A DNA stretch of 64,000 nucleotides from UBA6054 sp963975575 (GTDB taxonomy: Bacteria; Planctomycetota; Phycisphaerae; Phycisphaerales; UBA1924), in the NCBI GenBank assembly GCA_963975575.1, contig CAXBHL010000008.1, positions 1 through 64,000 on the forward strand. Reading direction: 5' to 3'. Below are positions 40,599 to 49,643 of this stretch, in pieces. A model generated the notes under the pieces. The model saw only the letters and a program-made list of their open reading frames with translations. It was not told where the DNA came from and did no database searches. Every line of letters begins with the position of its first letter. Positions within the stretch are counted from its first letter, which is position 1. Position numbers and translations under genes: made by a program.

Positions 40599-40862
40599 CT
40601 ACTTGTCCTTGTAGTAGTCGATGTTGATCTGGACGTATTTGGACCATTCCTTGGGCAGGTCCTCGTCCTGGTAGATGGCGTGGACGGGGCACTCGTCGAC
40701 GCAGAGGCCGCAGTCGATGCAGGTGTCCGGGTCGATGTAGAGCATCTCGGCCGTCTCGTAATCCGGCTCGTCCTTGGTGGGGTGGATGCAATCGACGGGG
40801 CAGGCGTCGGTGCAGCTGGTGTCCTTGGTGCCGATGCAGGGTTCGGCGATGATGTGCGGCAT
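40599..40862 (-). CDS. fdxA: ferredoxin, bacterial 7Fe/8Fe type
   Basis: 87 residues with two cluster regions. CIGTKDTSCTDACPVDCIHP resembles the 3Fe-4S/4Fe-4S N-terminal site of FdxA. CIDCGLCVDECPVHAIYQDE is a full C-x2-C-x2-C-x3-CP 4Fe-4S motif. The acidic C-terminus (DLPKEWSKYVQINIDYYKDK) is typical of this family. AGGAGG lies five bases before ATG. A soluble electron carrier; the electron donor and acceptor are not encoded nearby. Confidence 0.92.
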   Translation of the reverse strand: MPHIIAEPCIGTKDTSCTDACPVDCIHPTKDEPDYETAEMLYIDPDTCIDCGLCVDECPVHAIYQDEDLPKEWSKYVQINIDYYKDK

Positions 40863-41051
40863 GGGGGCCTCCTACCCGTTCACGGATCCGGCGGATGGCC
40901 GGTTTGGGGATGCACAGTGTTCCATCCAACAGGGTACGCGGCCAGGGAGAACGGTTCTCAAGTGCGCCCGGGGGACGGTGCGGGCCCGGACGGGCGGGGC
41001 GGGTCGGGGGATTCTCCCGGGCGATCGGGTGGGTCGCCGGCCCCGGGGGTG

Positions 41052-42860
41052 CTAGGCGGCCTGCAGGGACGCGGGGCGGGCGAGGAGTCGGTCGGCGACC
41101 TGGCGCAGGCGCTCGGTGGTGACGGGCAGGGTGAGCATGGCGTGGGGCCGGTCGGCGAGGTGGTTCTCCAGGATGGACAGGTTGCCCTTGGGCGAGAGGG
41201 TGAGGAGGGGCAGCGGGCCGCGGCCGAGTTTCTTCTCGCGTTCGAGCAGCTCGTTGGTCATGCGGACGCGGCATGAGGGGTTGCGGAGGCGGACGACGGC
41301 GATGCGGGGCGGGGCTTCTTCCTGGCCGGCGTCGCGCTCGCGGAAGAAGAGGCTCATGATGTCGCAGGGCTCGTCGGTCAGGTAGAGGCAGGGCGGGAAT
41401 CGCCAAGGGCGACGGCGAGCGGCGTTGAAGCTCTCGCTGAGCATGGCGAATCGGAGGTCCTCGACCATGGTGGGCACCCGGTCGGCCAGGTTCTCCATGA
41501 TGGTCGCGCCGACGTTCATGGCGCCGAAGAACTCCTCGCCGGAGTAGAACGCCTCGTTGCCCGAGCAGCCCAGGGACATGGCGTGGGCCATGCGGTTGGC
41601 TAGGGCGAGCACGGAGATGGCCGGGGCGTGGCGCGGCGAGCCCATGCGAATGTTGGACAGCGACTGGTGGTGGTTGACGATCGGCTCGATGAGGTTCTGG
41701 GGAATGTCCCAGTAGCCGAAGATGTTCTGCGCGACGTCGGCGTGGGAGTTGAGCAGCATGCGCTTCTCGACGTACTCGAGCGGAAGGGACAGCTCCGTGG
41801 CGGTGCGGTACACGCGGGCGTACTCGTCGGGGACGGCCTCGGCGAGGAGGACGCGCCCGATGTCGTGGAGCAGGCCGATGGTGAACGCCTCGTCGGGGTT
41901 GATGGCGCGGGTGACGCGGGCGATCTCGGCCGAGAGGATCGCCACGCCGATGGCGTGCTCCCAGAAATCGCTGGATGTCATGCCCGGGATGGCCGTTCCG
42001 GCGGAGAACTGCTCGATGATGCCGATGTTCGTCACGGCCTGCTTGATGGACTGGGTGCCGATGCGGACGACGGCCTTCTCGACGGAGCAGACGGGCTCGC
42101 CGCGGACGTAGGCGCTCGAGTTGGCCATCTTGACGATCTTGAGGGCGATGGCGTGATCGGCGCGGACGGCCCTCACGATGGCGTCGATGGAAGAGTCGGG
42201 CTTGCTGACGACGCGGAGCACGTTGGTGACGGTCGGCGAGAGCGCCCGCAGCTCGGAGACCTCGCGGAGGCGCTCGGTCAGCTCGGTCCGCGAGACGACG
42301 GGCTTGAGTTCGCCGAGCCTGCGGACGGCCTCCTCGGTGGTCGGGAGTGCCGGGCGGACCTCGGGCGGCGGCGACGCCGACGCGGGGGCCGTGACGCTCT
42401 CGCCCCGGATCAGTTCGGGGATGGCGCGAGGATCGGGCGCGGCGTGGCGGCCCTCGGCGGCCGCACCGGACACGGGGGCGGGAAGAGGGCGCACGGCAGC
42501 GCGGGGGAGGCGTCCGAGGCGTTCCTGCAGGCCGCGGATGCTGAAGTCGCGTTTGAGCATGCACTGGGCCACGCCGAGCTCGATCACGCGGAGGATTTGC
42601 GCCTTGTCCTCCAGGCTGGTCAGGACGAGAACGGGGAGGCGTCCGAGGCGCGGGTCCTTGCGGACGGCGGCGAGCAGGTCCATCGCGCGGCCCTGGTCGG
42701 CGCGGGGCTCAAATAGGATGAGGTCGAGGCGTTCGGCGCGGAGGGCTGCCTGTGCTTCCTGCACCGTGCGGGCGGGGACCACGCGGTGCTTGAGGGCCCG
42801 GAGCACGAGCCCCACGCACTCGACCACCAGCGGATCGGAATCGACGATCAGCACGACCAT
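41052..42860 (-). CDS. HDOD-domain protein with degenerate N-terminal receiver
   Basis: 602 residues; GGAGGG eight bases before the ATG 42860. Residues 1-115 are a receiver-like domain (VVLIVDSDPLVVECVGLVLR) in which the phosphorylated Asp is Glu51 (LILFEPRADQG) while the acidic pair and switch Lys remain. The HDOD domain lies at about 215-420 (LRALSPTVTNVLRVVSKPDS, ALKIVKMANSSAYV), with an HD pair in GLLHDIGRVLLAEA. The C-terminal 130 residues (RIAVVRLRNPSCRVRMTNEL, GNLSILENHLADRPHAMLTL) resemble a second, still more worn receiver. HDOD proteins act in signalling, often without hydrolase activity. Possible constitutively active or phosphorylation-independent regulator. Confidence 0.85.
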   Translation of the reverse strand: MVVLIVDSDPLVVECVGLVLRALKHRVVPARTVQEAQAALRAERLDLILFEPRADQGRAMDLLAAVRKDPRLGRLPVLVLTSLEDKAQILRVIELGVAQCMLKRDFSIRGLQERLGRLPRAAVRPLPAPVSGAAAEGRHAAPDPRAIPELIRGESVTAPASASPPPEVRPALPTTEEAVRRLGELKPVVSRTELTERLREVSELRALSPTVTNVLRVVSKPDSSIDAIVRAVRADHAIALKIVKMANSSAYVRGEPVCSVEKAVVRIGTQSIKQAVTNIGIIEQFSAGTAIPGMTSSDFWEHAIGVAILSAEIARVTRAINPDEAFTIGLLHDIGRVLLAEAVPDEYARVYRTATELSLPLEYVEKRMLLNSHADVAQNIFGYWDIPQNLIEPIVNHHQSLSNIRMGSPRHAPAISVLALANRMAHAMSLGCSGNEAFYSGEEFFGAMNVGATIMENLADRVPTMVEDLRFAMLSESFNAARRRPWRFPPCLYLTDEPCDIMSLFFRERDAGQEEAPPRIAVVRLRNPSCRVRMTNELLEREKKLGRGPLPLLTLSPKGNLSILENHLADRPHAMLTLPVTTERLRQVADRLLARPASLQAA

Positions 42861-43282
42861 GACCAAACCCTCCGTGCGTTCCCGGACATCGACGGGTGTT
42901 CCATCAATCCATCCTGGTGGCTGCGGGTATCGGCGGTTCCGGCGGACGCGTTCGAGTCAGACACCGACCACGCCGGTCCGACCGGAACGGCGCGGACCGG
43001 ATGCGCTGGTCCGCGCGATGGTTTCGACGGCATTGCGGCGACAATCTCTCAAGGGCGGGTTTGCCCGCAAGCCAACCTGAGAGCGCTGTAGCGGCGGTCC
43101 CACCCGGAACGGGGCAGCATGTTCCGTGAGGACAAAAATCTACCGCCGTAACTAGTTTCGTTTCTTCTCGGACACGCCCGCAAAGGCAGCGCGGGCGACA
43201 CGCGCCGAACGCGCACACGCTGCGAACCGCGTTACCCGAACGCGGCGACGTCCTATAGGGGTGCCTTGCATCGCGGAAGCGG
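42861..43282. other. long untranslated region upstream of the HDOD gene with nested hairpin
   Basis: About 420 bp without a gene. At 43046-43083 CTCTCA pairs with TGAGAG around an inner stem GCGGG/CCCGC with a TTTG loop. An AT-richer patch at 43128-43166 (ATCTACCGCCGTAACTAGTT) may hold the promoter for the minus-strand HDOD gene, which would give a leader of about 270 bases containing this structure. No known riboswitch consensus was matched. Confidence 0.4.
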
Positions 43283-43900
43283 TCACTGCGCGTCGAAGGC
43301 GTGGCGGACGATGCGGCGTTTGTCGTAGGCGCGGTCGCAGGCGGGGCAGCGGCCGGTCAGCGGGAGGGCGTGCAGGGGGCAGGCGCAGTGCGGGCAGGGC
43401 AGGTTGAGGCGCCTGATGACGGCCTCCTCGGTCCACTCGGGGTCTTCGGGGGCGTCGTCCTGGTAGCAGTCGATGAGGGCCTCGGGGCCGTGGCGGGCGA
43501 GGACGCGTTCGACGGGGTCGTTGGGATGGCCGCACTCAGGGCAGCGGACTCCGGCGGGTGAGCGGACGAGGGATCGGAGGTCGTAGCGGCAGTGCTCGCA
43601 GGGGACGGTCAGGCCGGGGGGGAGGCGCGAGAGGTCGGGCTCGGTCTCGTGGGCCCAGTCCTCGGTCGAGGGCGGGGGCTCGGCGTCGAAGGCGTCGAGC
43701 AGGTCGCGGGCGTGGGGCAGGTCGTCCTTGAAGGCGACGGCGACCCAGTGCTCGAGGATGGGGTGGTCGCGGTCGAGCCCGGGCATGACGCCGAGGGTGA
43801 CGTCGTGCGGGCGGGCGAGCACGCCCTCTTCCATGAGGAAGACGCAGGCCCGCCAGACGGCGGCGCGGCTGGGATAGGAACGGACGGTGATGATCGGCAT
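43283..43900 (-). CDS. hypothetical protein with two zinc ribbons
   Basis: 205 residues. The N-terminal 75 residues (IITVRSYPSRAAVWRACVFL, VAVAFKDDLPHARDLLDAFD) look like a DUF2007-type small alpha/beta signal domain. Two four-cysteine ribbons follow: CEHCRYDLRSL...CPECG and CPHCACPLHAL...CPACD. Such ribbons bind zinc and often mediate protein contacts in Planctomycetota. The ATG at 43900 begins the conserved strand; the longer reading to 44569 is only a run-through. Function unknown. Confidence 0.68.
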   Translation of the reverse strand: MPIITVRSYPSRAAVWRACVFLMEEGVLARPHDVTLGVMPGLDRDHPILEHWVAVAFKDDLPHARDLLDAFDAEPPPSTEDWAHETEPDLSRLPPGLTVPCEHCRYDLRSLVRSPAGVRCPECGHPNDPVERVLARHGPEALIDCYQDDAPEDPEWTEEAVIRRLNLPCPHCACPLHALPLTGRCPACDRAYDKRRIVRHAFDAQ

Positions 43901-44001
43901 GGTTCGGGTCCGCCGGGCCGGTCGGGGACGGCCGGGTGGGGGCGGACTCAAAGGGTAGTTCGGCGCGGCGCGCGGTGTGGGTCGGGGCGCGTCGGGCAGC
44001 G

Positions 44002-44349
44002 TCAGGCCGCGTCGGCGGGGCTGAGGGCCTCGAGGCCGAACTGGGGGGTGTCGAAGGCGAGGGCGACCCGCTGGGTGTTGTCGAAAGAAGGCTCGGCACG
44101 GACGATGGTCGCGGTGATCATCTGGGCCGAGCGGGTGACGGGGCAGCGGGCGTGCTCGAAGGCGATGGCCACGCGTTCGCCGACGGCGGCGGGGCGCGGG
44201 CCGCTGAGTTCGACGGCGGCGCCGCCGGGGGAGATGTTGGTGGTGCGCCCGGGGCTGAACAGGGCGCGGGCGTCGCGGCGGAGTTTGCAGCAGATCTCTG
44301 CGTCGGCACGCGGGTACGAGCGTCGGTTCTGTTCCGGGTTGTGGTTCAT
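44002..44349 (-). CDS. PilZ-domain protein (c-di-GMP binding)
   Basis: 115 residues, a stand-alone PilZ domain. The R-x-x-x-R motif is Arg10-Arg14 (RRSYPR). The (D/N)-x-S-x-x-G motif is Asn38-Ile-Ser40-Pro-Gly-Gly43. Both c-di-GMP contact motifs are therefore intact. CGGAG seven bases before the ATG is a usable ribosome binding site. It would act as a diffusible c-di-GMP receptor controlling motility, polysaccharide or transcription; the partner is not visible. Just upstream, GGAACG and CGTTCC (44362-44379) form a short inverted repeat that might be an operator. Confidence 0.88.
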   Translation of the reverse strand: MNHNPEQNRRSYPRADAEICCKLRRDARALFSPGRTTNISPGGAAVELSGPRPAAVGERVAIAFEHARCPVTRSAQMITATIVRAEPSFDNTQRVALAFDTPQFGLEALSPADAA

Positions 44350-44505
44350 GGCTGGCTCCGAGGAACGCTAAGTCGTTCCGATACCGGTAGATCGGTGCTC
44401 GGGGCGGGGGCGGATCAGCGGGATGTGGGCGGTTGGGGCCCGATTGGGGCGCAGGAGTTGCGCTCCCCCGGTCCTCGGGGTCCGGCGGAGGGGTCGGGGG
44501 AGGCG

Positions 44506-45867
44506 TCAGGGGCGGGGCAGGGCGAGGGTGTCGGTCAGGACGCGGGCCTTGGTGAGGGTCTCTTCCCACTCGGCGTCGGGGTCGGAATCGGCGACGATGC
44601 CGGCACCGACGGGGTAGGCCAGGCGGGCGGCGGCGAAGGCGTGGGGGTTCGCAGGGTCGGGCGTGCCGGTGATGTGGGCGGTTCGGATGAGGACGGAGGC
44701 GGTCAGGCGGCCGCTCTGGTGCTGGCGGACGAGGCTGCCGCAGTATGGGCCGCGGGGATCGGGCTCGAGGGCGCGGATGATCTGGGCGGCGCGGACCTTT
44801 GGGGCGCCGGTGACCGAGCCGGGGGGAAATGTGGCGAGGATCAGGTCGGCGGGGGTGAGGCCGTCGCGGAGGGTGGCCTCGACGGTGGCGGTGGCCTGCC
44901 AGACGGAGTTGGCGTGGGGGTCGACGTCGCGGGGGCGGGTGACACGGACGGAGCCGGGGACGGCGACGCGTCCAAGGTCGTTGCGCATCAGGTCGACGAT
45001 CATGTTCAGTTCGGCGCGGTCCTTCTCGCTGGCGCGCAGTTCGGCGGGGTCGGCGTCGAAGGGGCGGGTGCCCTTCATCGGCTTGGTGCGGACGGTGCGG
45101 GTGGCGGGGTCGTAGTCCAGGAAGAGTTCGGGCGAGAGCGAGACGACGGCGTGGCGTCGGTTTGGCCGGTCGGTCTCGGAAGGCGGGTCGTCCCAGCAGA
45201 GGAAGCCGCCGTGGTCGGGGTTGGTGGCCGCGGCGAGGCGGGTGTAGAGGGCGAGGGCATCGCCGGTAAAGTCCGCGGTGAGGTGGTGGGCGAGGTTGAT
45301 CTGGTAGGCGTCGCCCGCGGCGATGAGGCGGAGGGCTTCACGGACGGCGTTGGTGTAGTGGGCGCGCGGGTTGGTGGGGGTGAGCGGGCCGACGGCGAAA
45401 CTTGAGGGGGCCGGGGTGGGGGTTGGATCGGGCGGTTCATCGCCCGGCGGGGCGAGGGTCTGGATGACGAGGGGGACGGGCTCGCCCGCGCCGGCGGCGG
45501 GGACGCGCGCGATGGCGGGCTCGCAGGTCTCGGCCAGGTCGTAGGGGAGCAGGATGACGCGGTCGGTGGGGGGTCCGGCCAGGGCGGCGGCCAGGTCGGC
45601 GCGGTCCGGGCGGCGGAGCGCGGTGGAGGTGACGGCGCGGGGAATGCGGTCGCCCGGCCCGGCGGCGCGGGGCCGGGGTGCGGCATGGACGGGCGCGGCG
45701 CGGGGGTCTCGATGGGCCGGGTGGGCGGTGATGGCGGGATCGTACGGGCCCGGTGCGGGCGGATTGCGGGCGATGGCGCGGGGTGTGGTGGGGCGTGTTG
45801 GGCGGGTGTGAGGCGACGGGGCGGGTGCTTGGAGGGTGTGCGAACCGGGCGCGGCGGGCTTGGCCAC
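44506..45867 (-). CDS. pabB: aminodeoxychorismate synthase component I-like (chorismate-binding enzyme)
   Basis: 453 residues. The chorismate-binding domain (about 190-450) shows LIAAGDAYQINLAHHLTADF, SLSPELFLDYDPATRTVRTK, MKGTRPFDADPAELRASEKD, LNMIVDLMRNDLGRVAVPGS, FPPGSVTGAPKVRAAQIIRA and VGAGIVADSDPDAEWEETLT. This fits PabB, which with a glutaminase makes 4-amino-4-deoxychorismate for folate. TrpE or a salvage enzyme is less likely because the first domain is short. The N-terminal 75 residues are Pro/Ala/Arg-rich and untypical, and the GTG start is uncertain; the true start may be near residue 80-100. Divergent from ppdK. Confidence 0.85.
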   Translation of the reverse strand: MAKPAAPGSHTLQAPAPSPHTRPTRPTTPRAIARNPPAPGPYDPAITAHPAHRDPRAAPVHAAPRPRAAGPGDRIPRAVTSTALRRPDRADLAAALAGPPTDRVILLPYDLAETCEPAIARVPAAGAGEPVPLVIQTLAPPGDEPPDPTPTPAPSSFAVGPLTPTNPRAHYTNAVREALRLIAAGDAYQINLAHHLTADFTGDALALYTRLAAATNPDHGGFLCWDDPPSETDRPNRRHAVVSLSPELFLDYDPATRTVRTKPMKGTRPFDADPAELRASEKDRAELNMIVDLMRNDLGRVAVPGSVRVTRPRDVDPHANSVWQATATVEATLRDGLTPADLILATFPPGSVTGAPKVRAAQIIRALEPDPRGPYCGSLVRQHQSGRLTASVLIRTAHITGTPDPANPHAFAAARLAYPVGAGIVADSDPDAEWEETLTKARVLTDTLALPRP

Positions 45868-45972
45868 CTAGGATCCTTTCCTTGCGTCGGGCGGAGGAGA
45901 GGCCCGGCGGATTCGCGTAGAGCAAGTTCTTTCCCACCCCCACCTCTCCCTCCCCACGAAGGACAGCGGACC

Positions 45973-48819
45973 ATGGCCAAGAAGAAGGCTTCGAAGAAGA
46001 CGAGCAAGAAACCCGCGGCGAAGAAAGCCGCGAAGAAGGCGGGCAAGAAGCAGGCGGCCCGGAAGACGACGGCGAAGAAGTCGGCCGCGAAGAAGACCAA
46101 GGTGCACGCGGCGGGCTCGCGCGGGAAGACGGCGGGCAAGAAGAAGGTGGCGCGCAAGGCGGGCGGGGCCAAGCGGGTGGATCCGAACAAGATGGTGTAC
46201 GCGTTCGGGAAGAAGACCGAGGGCGACGCGTCGATGAAGCTGCTGCTGGGTGGCAAGGGCGCGAACCTGGCGGACATGACGAGCATCGGCCTGCCGGTGC
46301 CGGCGGGGTTTACGATCACGACGGACACGTGCGCCAAGTACAACGCGGCGGGCCAGCGCCTTCCCAAGGGGCTGATGCACGAGGTCGGCAAGCACATGAC
46401 CGAGCTGGAGAAGCAGCGCGGCAAGAAGTTCGGCGACCGGACGGACCCGCTGCTGGTCTCGGTGCGTTCGGGCGCGGCGATCTCGATGCCGGGCATGATG
46501 GACACGATCCTGAACCTGGGGCTGACGGACGCTTCGGTTGAGGCGCTGGCGCAGGCGACGGGCAACGAGCGGTTCGCGTTCGACGCGTACCGCCGGCTGA
46601 TCAACATGTTCGGCGACGTGGTGATGGGCGTGGGCCACCACCACTTCGAGCACGAGTTCGACGAGGTGAAGAAGCGGTACGGCGTTGCGATGGACACCGA
46701 GGTGCCGGCCGAGGGGCTGCGCGAGCTATGCGAGCGGTACAAGGACGTGTACCGCAAGCACGTGCGCGAGGAGTTCCCGCAGAACCCGATGAAGCAGCTC
46801 GAGCTGGCGATCGAGGCGGTGTTCAAGAGCTGGATGGCCGACAAGGCCGTCAGCTACCGCCGGATCGAGGGCGTGACGGGGCTGAACGGCACCGCGGTCA
46901 ACGTACAGTCCATGGTGTTCGGCAACATGGGCGACGACTGCGGCACGGGCGTGGCCTTCACGCGGAACCCGTCGACGGGCGAGAACAAGTTCTACGGCGA
47001 GTTCCTGATCAACGCGCAGGGCGAGGACGTGGTGGCGGGCATCCGCACGCCCAGCGACGTGGTCGAGATGGCCAAGTGGAACAAGGCGGTCTACAAGCGG
47101 CTGATCGACATCAAGAACGCGCTGGAGCTGCATTACCGCGACATGCAGGACATCGAGTTCACCATCGAGCGCGGCGATCTGTTCATGCTGCAGACCCGGA
47201 CCGGCAAGCGGACGGGCGCGGCGGCGGTGAACATCGCGTGCGACATGGTGAAGGAGAAGCTCATCAGCGAGACTGAGGGCCTGCTGCGGATCCCCGCGGG
47301 CGACCTGACGCAGCTGCTGCTGCCCAGCTTCGACCCCAAGGCGAAGGCCTCGGCGGACATCCTGGCCAAGGGCCTTCCCGCGTCGCCGGGCGCGGCGGTC
47401 GGGCACCCCGCGTTCACGGCCGAGGAGGCGGTGGACCGGGCCCACCAGGGCGAGAAGGTCATCCTGGTCCGCAAGGAGACCAGCCCCGAGGACGTGGACG
47501 GCATGCACACCGCGGCGGGCATCCTGACCAGCACGGGCGGCATGACCAGCCACGCGGCGGTGGTCGCCCGCGGCTGGGGCAAGTGCTGCGTCGCGGGCGC
47601 AGGCGCGATCCAGATCGACGAGAAGAACGGCACGTTCACCGTCGGCGGGCGCACCTTCGGGCGGACGGACCTGATCTCCATCGACGGCTCGACCGGCGAG
47701 GTGATCTCCGGCTCGGTGCCGACGGTCACGCCGGAGCTTTCGGGCAACTTCGCCAAGGTGATGAAGTGGGCCGACAAACACCGCACGATGGGCGTGCGCA
47801 CGAACGCCGACACGCCGGCGGACGCGAAGCGGGCCCGCGAGTTCGGCGCCGAGGGCATCGGCCTGACGCGGACCGAGCACATGTTCTTCGAGGGCGAGCG
47901 CATCGTGGCGATGCGCGAGATGATCCTCGCCGAGACGAAATCCGACCGCGAGAAGGCGCTGGCCAAGCTGCTGCCCTTCCAGCGGGACGACTTCGAGGGC
48001 ATCTTCACGGCGATGAACGGGCTGCCGGTGACGATCCGCCTGCTGGACCCCCCGCTGCACGAGTTCCTGCCGCACGAGGAGAGCGGCATGCGGGAGGTGG
48101 CCAAGAACCTGGGCGTGGACCTCGAGGTGATCCGCCGGCGTGTGGCCATGCTGCACGAGGCCAACCCGATGATGGGCCACCGCGGCTGTCGCCTGGCGGT
48201 GACCTACCCGGAGATCCTGGACATGCAGGTCCGGGCCATCGTGGGCGCGGCGATCGATTGCGACGCCAAGAAGGTCAAGGCCGTGCCCGAGATCATGATC
48301 CCGCTGATCGGCATCGACGCCGAGCTGGCGATGCTGCGGGCGCAGGTCGAGAAGACCATCGCGGCGGTCAAGAAGGAGCGGGGCTTCAAGAAGAAGCTGG
48401 ACATCAAGATCGGCACGATGATCGAGATCCCCCGCGCGGCGGTGACGAGCGAGCAGATCGCCAAGCACGCCGACTTCTTCAGCTTCGGCACCAACGACCT
48501 GACGCAGCTGACCTTCGGGTACAGCCGCGACGACGTGAACACCTTCCTGCCCGACTACCTGGGCAAGGACCTGCTGCCCGAGGACCCGTTCCAGAGCCTG
48601 GACCGCAGCGGCGTGGGCGTGCTGGTGAAGATGGGCATCGCGGGCGGACGCAAGACCAACCCGACGCTCAAGCTGGGCATCTGCGGCGAGCACGGCGGGG
48701 ACCCGAAGTCGGTGTTCTTCTGCCACGAGGCGGGGCTGGACTACGTGTCCTGCTCGCCGTTCCGGGTGCCGATCGCCCGGCTGGCGGCGGCGCAGGCGGC
48801 GATCCGGGCCAAGGGCTGA
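45973..48819 (+). CDS. ppdK: pyruvate, phosphate dikinase with lysine-rich N-terminal extension
   Basis: 948 residues, about 70 more than the usual 875-880. Residues 1-68 are a histone-H1-like Lys/Ala tail (KKASKKTSKKPAAKKAAKKA and further AKK units). The enzyme proper then begins (MVYAFGKKTEGDASMKLLLG, GGKGANLADMTSIGLPVPAG). ATP-grasp region GSAISMPGMMDTI-type (SVRSGAAISMPGMMDTILNL). Phospho-histidine His527 in STGGMTSHAAVVARGWGKCC. C-terminal PEP/pyruvate barrel with LTRTEHMFF and FSFGTNDLTQLTFGYSRDD. It interconverts pyruvate, ATP and Pi with PEP, AMP and PPi. GAAGGAC precedes the ATG. A terminator follows directly. Confidence 0.96.
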   Translation: MAKKKASKKTSKKPAAKKAAKKAGKKQAARKTTAKKSAAKKTKVHAAGSRGKTAGKKKVARKAGGAKRVDPNKMVYAFGKKTEGDASMKLLLGGKGANLADMTSIGLPVPAGFTITTDTCAKYNAAGQRLPKGLMHEVGKHMTELEKQRGKKFGDRTDPLLVSVRSGAAISMPGMMDTILNLGLTDASVEALAQATGNERFAFDAYRRLINMFGDVVMGVGHHHFEHEFDEVKKRYGVAMDTEVPAEGLRELCERYKDVYRKHVREEFPQNPMKQLELAIEAVFKSWMADKAVSYRRIEGVTGLNGTAVNVQSMVFGNMGDDCGTGVAFTRNPSTGENKFYGEFLINAQGEDVVAGIRTPSDVVEMAKWNKAVYKRLIDIKNALELHYRDMQDIEFTIERGDLFMLQTRTGKRTGAAAVNIACDMVKEKLISETEGLLRIPAGDLTQLLLPSFDPKAKASADILAKGLPASPGAAVGHPAFTAEEAVDRAHQGEKVILVRKETSPEDVDGMHTAAGILTSTGGMTSHAAVVARGWGKCCVAGAGAIQIDEKNGTFTVGGRTFGRTDLISIDGSTGEVISGSVPTVTPELSGNFAKVMKWADKHRTMGVRTNADTPADAKRAREFGAEGIGLTRTEHMFFEGERIVAMREMILAETKSDREKALAKLLPFQRDDFEGIFTAMNGLPVTIRLLDPPLHEFLPHEESGMREVAKNLGVDLEVIRRRVAMLHEANPMMGHRGCRLAVTYPEILDMQVRAIVGAAIDCDAKKVKAVPEIMIPLIGIDAELAMLRAQVEKTIAAVKKERGFKKKLDIKIGTMIEIPRAAVTSEQIAKHADFFSFGTNDLTQLTFGYSRDDVNTFLPDYLGKDLLPEDPFQSLDRSGVGVLVKMGIAGGRKTNPTLKLGICGEHGGDPKSVFFCHEAGLDYVSCSPFRVPIARLAAAQAAIRAKG

Positions 48820-48841
48820 GCCGGCATCACAATCCGAACGC

Positions 48842-48880
48842 GACGCCCGGGGACCCGTCCCCGGGCGTCTTTGTTCTTTG
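48842..48880 (+). terminator. factor-independent terminator of ppdK
   Basis: A 13-bp GC stem (48842-48854 with 48857-48869) is followed by TTTGTTCTTTG. It begins 23 bases after the ppdK stop. Confidence 0.88.
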
Positions 48881-48964
48881 TGGCCGCGTGTTGCGTGGAA
48901 GACCCCGATACGGTACCTTCCCCGCCGCACGCAGGCCCGGGTTGGGCTCTGAGGGGGAGGTCGC

Positions 48965-49603
48965 ATGGGGTTTCTGGGAAGGCTGTTTGGATCCAGCGGG
49001 GGCGGCGGGGACTGGTCGGACGAGGGGTACTACAACGCCAAGCGGGCGCTGCTGACCCGGCACCTCGGCGAGCCGGACGAATCGGTGCTGGCGGCCATCA
49101 TCGGCTGGCCGGTCGGTGGGCCGGTGGACCTGTGGCTGTTCCCCTCCGATTCCGGCACGGTGTTCACGACGATGCAGCTCGTCGGTCCCGGCAGGACGGA
49201 GCAGAAGCGGAGCAGCCTGGGGAAGTACGAACTCGCCGCGGCCACCGCCCGGCGCAAGGGCATCGACGGAGACTTGGACGAAGCGGCCTCGCCCTGGCTG
49301 GACCGGGCGATGAGCGTCCGGTCGATGCTCACGGCGATCGGGCACTATTCCTCGATGGGCCGGCTCGAACCGATGCAGACCGCCGAGATCCCGGGCGAGG
49401 AGAAGAACACCTGCGTCGTGTTCGATCGGGCGATCGGGAACGAAACGCTGGCGGGCGAGCCGTTCGGGCTGCTGTGGTGCATCGCGGTGCACCCGGAGGA
49501 ACTCGCGTTCGCCCGCAGCGCGGGGACCGAGGCGCTGATCGCGCGGCTGAAGCAGGCGGGGGTGTACCCCACCAGCGACATCGACCGGGACCCGGTTGTC
49601 TGA
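48965..49603 (+). CDS. suppressor-of-fused (SUFU)-like domain protein
   Basis: 212 residues; GAGGGGGAGG precedes the ATG. After a glycine-rich start (GRLFGSSGGGG) there is an alpha/beta domain with VDLWLFPSDSGTVFTTMQLV and DRAIGNETLAGEPFGLLWCI. The end AVHPEELAFARSAGTEALIA, RLKQAGVYPTSDIDRDPVV recalls bacterial SUFU-domain proteins, which are typical immunity or partner proteins in polymorphic toxin systems and otherwise uncharacterised. No toxin gene is adjacent, so an immunity role is only one option. The next gene starts within about 40 bases and is probably co-transcribed. Confidence 0.65.
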   Translation: MGFLGRLFGSSGGGGDWSDEGYYNAKRALLTRHLGEPDESVLAAIIGWPVGGPVDLWLFPSDSGTVFTTMQLVGPGRTEQKRSSLGKYELAAATARRKGIDGDLDEAASPWLDRAMSVRSMLTAIGHYSSMGRLEPMQTAEIPGEEKNTCVVFDRAIGNETLAGEPFGLLWCIAVHPEELAFARSAGTEALIARLKQAGVYPTSDIDRDPVV

Positions 49604-49643
49604 TCGACTCTGGGGCGATCCGGCACTGAAACGAAACGAGGGC

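Noticed and set aside
43046..43083. Cyclic-di-GMP or SAM riboswitch
   Set aside because: The flanking sequence lacks the conserved core bases of these classes as I know them; only a plain nested hairpin is seen.
46726..48966. Long minus-strand open frame of 746 residues over ppdK
   Set aside because: Arg/His/Leu-rich antisense shadow caused by high third-position GC; ppdK on the other strand has all catalytic motifs.
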